Part shown: positions 13,635-17,483 of the stretch, one piece after another
Position numbering within the stretch: the first letter of the stretch is position 1
Layout: each line of letters starts with the position of its first letter
Assembly (NCBI GenBank): GCA_036787835.1
Contig: DAIQON010000020.1
Location: 1-17,483 of the forward strand
Length of the DNA stretch: 17,483 nucleotides
Direction: 5' to 3'
Source: DAIQON01 sp036787835
GTDB taxonomy: Bacteria; Patescibacteriota; Saccharimonadia; Saccharimonadales; UBA4665
Made by a program: the position numbers and the translations under genes
The notes under the pieces: generated by a model
Databases searched by the model: none
Seen by the model: only the letters and a program-made list of their open reading frames with translations
What the model was told of the DNA's origin: nothing

Positions 13635-14598
13635 TCTATTAGCAGACGAAGGCGTAGTAGTCATCCTATCGACACAACCAGGTGAACCAATGGCAACACA
13701 AAGGGTTCAAGCTCTTACAGCAGCTATTAAAAATAACGGACTAACGCGGGTAGAAGTTAGGCATCACCACAAGAAGATCCCCCAGGATCCAACCACTCCG
13801 GGATTCTGGGGGATGTGGCAAGCGATTCTTAAGGACAATGGAGTAACGTCCAAGGACTATATAGTCGCTAGTGAGGGCTATGGACAGAAAGTTGCCGAAA
13901 TTAGTGGTTCTAAGTTTTTCCCATACGATACTAAAAGGGACATAATTAAAATCAAGGCCACTGCTATAAGAGACGATGCGCTAAATCACTTCGATGAGAT
14001 GCTCGAAGAATTCAGGCCTTATATGAGAACAACTGTTACCATCTTTGGTGCTGAGTCGACTGGCAAGACGACATTGTCTAAGCAGCTTGCTAAGGAACTA
14101 GAAGCGTCATGGATATTTGAATACGCCAGACCGTACCTTGAGAATACGATTAATGAGATCACGCCTAGGTCAATGACGGCCATCTGGAAGGGCCAAGCAG
14201 CTTTGCAGCGCCACATCAGCAATATATCTACCAAGCCTTACATAATCCAGGATACGGACCTGTTCTCAACCGTAGGCTATTGGCAGTTCCCGCATTGGAA
14301 AAAGGATCTTGGAAACTGTCCAAATGGACTAATTAAAGATGCAATCGATCTAAAATCCGATCTTTATATAGTTACCAAAAGCAACATTCCGTTTGAAAAA
14401 GATCCACTTCGTTATGGTGGAGATAAACGCGAAGGCAGCGATCAGTACTGGATTAATATCTGCAGGAAGTACCAGTTACCCTATATAGTTCTAGATGACA
14501 CTGACCCAAAATCTAGATTAATAAAGTCGTCGAAGGCTGTAATTGATATTGCTAAGCAGAAATCGTTGACAATAAGTTATGACCGCATGGGCTTTTAA
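13561..14598 (+). CDS. nadR: NadR-type bifunctional NMN adenylyltransferase and ribosylnicotinamide kinase
   Basis: This 345-residue protein would phosphorylate imported nicotinamide riboside to NMN and then join NMN to AMP from ATP, making NAD. The N-terminal domain (1-150) is a nucleotidyltransferase with PPTIGH (12-17), the (H/T)xGH motif in its Thr form, and IKATAIRDD (131-139), the counterpart of ISSTxxR. The C-terminal domain (157-345) is a P-loop kinase with GAESTGKT (163-170), a QDTDLF segment (230-235) and a late RYGGDKREG lid-like motif. It lacks the N-terminal helix-turn-helix of enterobacterial NadR, so it is an enzyme rather than a repressor. A strong GAAGGAG lies eight bases before the ATG, inside pnuC; the genes overlap by 74 bases. 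The stop overlaps the convergent gene by four bases. Confidence 0.93.
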   Translation: MSKAYILMTAMPPTIGHLRLVQFANLLADEGVVVILSTQPGEPMATQRVQALTAAIKNNGLTRVEVRHHHKKIPQDPTTPGFWGMWQAILKDNGVTSKDYIVASEGYGQKVAEISGSKFFPYDTKRDIIKIKATAIRDDALNHFDEMLEEFRPYMRTTVTIFGAESTGKTTLSKQLAKELEASWIFEYARPYLENTINEITPRSMTAIWKGQAALQRHISNISTKPYIIQDTDLFSTVGYWQFPHWKKDLGNCPNGLIKDAIDLKSDLYIVTKSNIPFEKDPLRYGGDKREGSDQYWINICRKYQLPYIVLDDTDPKSRLIKSSKAVIDIAKQKSLTISYDRMGF

Positions 14599-16619
14599 CT
14601 TAGTTCACGAGTATCTTGCACGTATGTGCCATCGAGTAGGCCAAAGGTTCGTTTAGTTCGATTGATAGTTATGAAAGGACCAAACTTTCGATTTAAGCCG
14701 TCAGCATCGGCTGATAGCATCCCAAATAACTCAAGTTTCTTAGCGGCGCTTGGGCTTTCATCTGGTAATGGGAGGCCGCTAGTTAGACTATAGCCTGATC
14801 GCCATACACTAAGTACATCAACAGAAGTCCCTAGTCGCAGAAGCAAATGATTCAGTAGCTCTAACTGTGAGCCACGAACGACTGCTTCGTGATCATCAAT
14901 TTTGACGCGGTTTCCGGCGCCAAGCAGTATACGGAATGCCTTTAGATTCTGAGTTTTAATTAACTCCATTTGTCTATCGTTGGCAGCCTTAAAATCACTT
15001 AATAGAAGGAGCTCACGTCGTAGTTTTGCTGGATCGATATCCGTTCGTACAGCCGCTTGTTCTGAGGCGGAGTTATCTGGACTACCCGCAGCCGGCTGGT
15101 TAGTTGCATCGCTTGCACTAATAAGTTCTTCTAGAGCAGTAGCTACTCCATCTTGTAGACTCCAAAGAACTACATCACCGTTATTACCACCTCGTTTCTT
15201 CTTTACAAGTCTTTGCATTATAAGATACTTCTTGAGAGATTCTGAAACCTGATTTTGCTTGGTACGATACTGATCGTCGCTTAGCTCTCTGTTGCCAGTC
15301 AGTATATGAACAATATCTGAAGCAGTGACATCATTTTTTGCATGCAGGGTTTTTAAAACCCGTAGATCTATCGGATCAAGATAGACCGTCCCTAACGGTG
15401 CTTCGAAAGCTATTTTACCGGCAATTGTTTGGGCTACTTGCTCATTAATGTCGTAGTAGCGCAAACCATCGTCTTTTAATTCTTGAGTAAGAATTCCTCG
15501 TTTGAATAAAACAAATAAGTTATCATCAAGCACTTCAGGTAAAAGTTGACTGGCTTGATTATCGCCGATCATAATATTGGCAGCTTGTAAGGCTAAGGCA
15601 GATATTGGCCCATCACCTCTAATTATAGAACTTAGAATATCGTGCTCCTCCTGGCTGGTATCAAAGGTCAGGCCATCTATGGTGATTGTATCGGGATCAA
15701 GATAATTACCTGAGTGCTCACTACCTTCACCCTTGGGTGCATCATCAGTGCCACCTGCATCTGATTCTGAGGCAGTGGCAGATCCGACGTTTGAAGCAGG
15801 CCGCTGATCAACGATAACGATATCCGGGGACATCTGATAGCTGGCTCGTCTTAGATTGATTTTGTTCTTTTGTAAAATAGATGCTCCAGAAGCGTCAACT
15901 AGCCTATCTGACAATGTCGCAAAAGCACTTGAGACAATCGCAATTCCACTCGCTTCGATAATTTCATTAGGCCCTATAGGGTCTTCACGAGTGCTTAACA
16001 GCAGGTTTAGTATCTTCGCTCTACCCTGAGTGTGTATATGGTTACCTTTTTTGCTAAATATAGCTACGACTGCACCATCTATTCCTAATGTACGATTATT
16101 TAATATAGTTACAGTCCTCACCTTATGGCCATATTTTGCCCGGGCGCGTTCGTTAGCCTCTTCTGTTATTTTCGGATCCAGCTCAAGTTTAAAGTCATCG
16201 TCATCTATAGTCTCATGATCTAAGTCCTGATCTGTATCGGCAGCATCAGTCGGCGCTACCTCACCGTTAGCAGCAGGTGAAGCTGCAGGCGGAGCACTAC
16301 CAGTACCAGTTGCTAGATTTCCCGTTGCAGCCGATTGGCCTACGTCTCTAGGAGGTAGATCTACTGGCTCTAGACTTTGCAGAAGTCGAACTTGGATCTC
16401 TGGAGGTAAGTCATTTATAAGACCCGCACTTTTAATTAAATGGCTGGCAGCGAGGCTTAGGTGAGTTGTCAGTTCAGCAATTTTCTCTGGATCATCGACA
16501 TCAACGTGCTCAGTCGCACTATGCGCAATAGCCAATACTTCACGTGCGGTTGTCTCAAGTATTCTCTCCGCATGTATCGGGGTGACGTACGATGACTGTA
16601 TTTCGGGGCCGTCTGGCAT
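14595..16619 (-). CDS. Large protein with several probable winged-helix domains
   Basis: This 674-residue protein has alternating folded and disordered parts. Residues 10-85 are helical; 90-145 form a linker rich in Ala, Gly, Pro, Thr and Asp; 165-272 resemble an OmpR-type winged helix (RTLGIDGAVVAIFSKKGN, then RAKILNLLLSTRED, a helix pair and a closing strand); 275-305 are a second linker; 310-400 and 405-490 are helix-rich units, the latter ending in a basic wing (LVKKKRGGNNGDVVLW); 505-525 are a third linker; 545-668 repeat the winged-helix pattern (NRVKIDDHEAVVRGSQLELLNHLLLRLG). There is no enzyme motif or membrane segment. A DNA-binding or scaffold role is inferred. AAGGA (16627-16631) is seven bases before the ATG. 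It converges on nadR, overlapping by four bases. Confidence 0.75.
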   Translation of the reverse strand: MPDGPEIQSSYVTPIHAERILETTAREVLAIAHSATEHVDVDDPEKIAELTTHLSLAASHLIKSAGLINDLPPEIQVRLLQSLEPVDLPPRDVGQSAATGNLATGTGSAPPAASPAANGEVAPTDAADTDQDLDHETIDDDDFKLELDPKITEEANERARAKYGHKVRTVTILNNRTLGIDGAVVAIFSKKGNHIHTQGRAKILNLLLSTREDPIGPNEIIEASGIAIVSSAFATLSDRLVDASGASILQKNKINLRRASYQMSPDIVIVDQRPASNVGSATASESDAGGTDDAPKGEGSEHSGNYLDPDTITIDGLTFDTSQEEHDILSSIIRGDGPISALALQAANIMIGDNQASQLLPEVLDDNLFVLFKRGILTQELKDDGLRYYDINEQVAQTIAGKIAFEAPLGTVYLDPIDLRVLKTLHAKNDVTASDIVHILTGNRELSDDQYRTKQNQVSESLKKYLIMQRLVKKKRGGNNGDVVLWSLQDGVATALEELISASDATNQPAAGSPDNSASEQAAVRTDIDPAKLRRELLLLSDFKAANDRQMELIKTQNLKAFRILLGAGNRVKIDDHEAVVRGSQLELLNHLLLRLGTSVDVLSVWRSGYSLTSGLPLPDESPSAAKKLELFGMLSADADGLNRKFGPFITINRTKRTFGLLDGTYVQDTRELS

Positions 16620-16724
16620 AAGTAAATCCTTAGGAATTTATATTAATTTAGAGTAGCTCTTTAACTTTCATAACACAAGCATTAGGATAATGATTCTTAA
16701 GTAACGATTATAATTATAGCTACT

Positions 16725-17375
16725 TTAGGAATCAAGAAAATGCATCTCGCTGATTGTCGCGCGCACTGCTTCATGAATTAAGCTATGACCAAAGCCATTT
16801 GGGTGTCTGCCATCAGCAGCCAAAACGTCGGAAGGTCGATATAGTCTAAACATACTTTTCACATCGACGTAGGGGATATCAAACTCAGTCGATACCGTCC
16901 TTATTCTTTCGCTATAATCATCGATGTAGTCGTTTCTTATAGTCCAGCCTGTATCTCCACATGGACGAGTTAAGCTTTCATCAACATGTTGTGGCCCAAC
17001 AAAAATTGCGCTGCCTCCCTCAGCAGCAGTAGCTTCGGCAAAAACTATAAGCTGCCCTTCAAATGCCGATGGGGACACTATAGGGCCAGGCATACCGGGG
17101 CCAAAGCGTGCTTCGTTCTGGCCGACAGATAGAATTCTTAGAAGACTAGCACCATTTTTACCTGTCATGTGTGACGGACGAGCCTCAGAGAAGTCCTTAT
17201 TAACAGAGTTGATGTTTTTACCAGGTACGGCGAGGTTCGTTACTATAAGTGGGTTAAGAGAATGCGTCTCATTGTATCTAAGAGAGTCACGGTGTACGGC
17301 CGCCGCCCAGCCGCCATGCTCTGTTGAGCCAGTACCGTAGGCCGTACTTGAACCTTCAATAATAGCGAGTTTCAT
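16725..17375 (-). CDS. SGNH/GDSL-family hydrolase
   Basis: I start at the ATG at 17375 (MKLAIIEGSS), giving 216 residues, because the family normally begins right at this first strand and a -10 box (17382-17387) ends six bases upstream; an ATG at 17393 would lie before the RNA start. SGNH blocks are present: GSSTAYG near residue 8 (catalytic Ser, with Ser replacing the usual Asp of GDS), NLAVPGKNI for the Gly block, VGQNEAR for the Asn block and ADGRHPNGFGH for the D-x-x-H dyad. Such enzymes are esterases or acyl-hydrolases on lipids or sugars. No signal peptide is seen, so it should be cytosolic. The gene reads inward from the right repeat arm. Confidence 0.82.
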   Translation of the reverse strand: MKLAIIEGSSTAYGTGSTEHGGWAAAVHRDSLRYNETHSLNPLIVTNLAVPGKNINSVNKDFSEARPSHMTGKNGASLLRILSVGQNEARFGPGMPGPIVSPSAFEGQLIVFAEATAAEGGSAIFVGPQHVDESLTRPCGDTGWTIRNDYIDDYSERIRTVSTEFDIPYVDVKSMFRLYRPSDVLAADGRHPNGFGHSLIHEAVRATISEMHFLDS

Positions 17376-17381
17376 CTTAAA

Positions 17382-17410
17382 ACAATAACACATAACACTG
17401 AAAAAGTAAA
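17382..17410 (-). promoter_or_regulatory. Promoter giving a leaderless message for the SGNH gene
   Basis: On the minus strand TTTACT (17405-17410), 17 bases and TATTGT (17382-17387) end six bases before the ATG at 17375. The -35 box lies 18 bases inside the right repeat arm, mirroring the left end. Confidence 0.55.
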
Positions 17411-17428
17411 GTAATGAAGACCATTAAA

Positions 17429-17480
17429 GGTCGAGCCACTAAACATATAGGACACTTGTATCTACTGTAGCACTCTCAAA
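17429..17480. repeat. Right arm of the perfect 52-bp terminal inverted repeat
   Basis: This is the exact reverse complement of bases 1-52. Three further bases (17481-17483) lie beyond it, with no counterpart because the left arm starts at base 1. Read leftwards the arm is open in one frame from the window edge to a stop at 17439-17441, giving the same short C-terminal tail as the left arm. Confidence 0.95.
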
Positions 17481-17483
17481 GCC

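Noticed and set aside
17421..17445. tRNA 3' end or attachment site in the repeat arm (GGTCGAGCC resembles a T-arm)
   Set aside because: The stem is too short, the T-loop bases do not fit, and no acceptor stem or anticodon arm can be drawn.
1..17483. Alternative genetic code with TGA read as Gly or Trp, as in some Patescibacteria
   Set aside because: TGA ends the PAP2 gene at its family's normal length and in an ATGA overlap, and no conserved Gly or Trp positions are coded by TGA.
1..17483. CRISPR array, prophage or insertion-sequence genes inside the window
   Set aside because: No spaced direct repeats, phage structural genes, integrase or transposase motifs were seen on either strand.

Overview
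The window looks like chromosomal DNA of a small-genome bacterium of the Candidate Phyla Radiation (Patescibacteria), most probably a Saccharibacterium. This is inference. The DNA is moderately AT-rich by eye, the genes are short and tightly packed, many proteins have no obvious family, and the recognisable ones suit a host-dependent cell envelope: a sortase with a cell-wall substrate, a PAP2 phosphatase, and NAD salvage without NAD synthesis. The standard genetic code fits, since TGA ends genes such as the PAP2 gene. There is no rRNA, tRNA, CRISPR or transposase gene to fix the taxonomy. A WhiB-like gene is an actinobacterial-type trait and does not fit neatly.

Layout, left to right. Positions 1-52 and 17429-17480 are perfect inverted copies of each other, so the window is bounded by a repeat. 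Positions 131-4612 hold a putative GNAT-like protein, an unknown protein, an HD phosphohydrolase, a multi-pass membrane protein, a small WhiB-like protein lacking one of four cluster cysteines, and a SIS-domain protein. Positions 4619-6868 are a cell-surface block: a small secreted protein that seems to start at ATC, then a DUF11 surface protein with a C-terminal sorting signal, broken by a 4-bp duplication, followed directly by its probable sortase. Positions 6880-10921 are minus-strand genes: a helical-repeat protein, an alpha/beta hydrolase, and two tandem paralogues with twin-arginine signal-anchors. Positions 11031-11135 encode a 34-residue aspartokinase-like N-terminus that stops early. 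Positions 11190-12710 encode an FMN split-barrel protein, a DUF2127 membrane protein and a PAP2 phosphatase.

Positions 12783-14598 form the clearest functional unit: pnuC and nadR, enough to import nicotinamide riboside and convert it to NAD. They lie behind a good promoter with a perfect palindrome overlapping its -10 box and a leader that can fold. The right end carries a 674-residue protein with several probable winged-helix domains and an SGNH-family hydrolase.

Two expression modes are visible. Some genes have a Shine-Dalgarno sequence (for example 3668, 5226, 12891, 13561, 16619). Others have a -10 box only 5-9 bases before the ATG, which predicts leaderless mRNA (for example 1474, 2124, 2246, 8325, 11708, 12710, 17375). 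Convergent gene pairs are separated by 18 bases or fewer, with no visible terminator.
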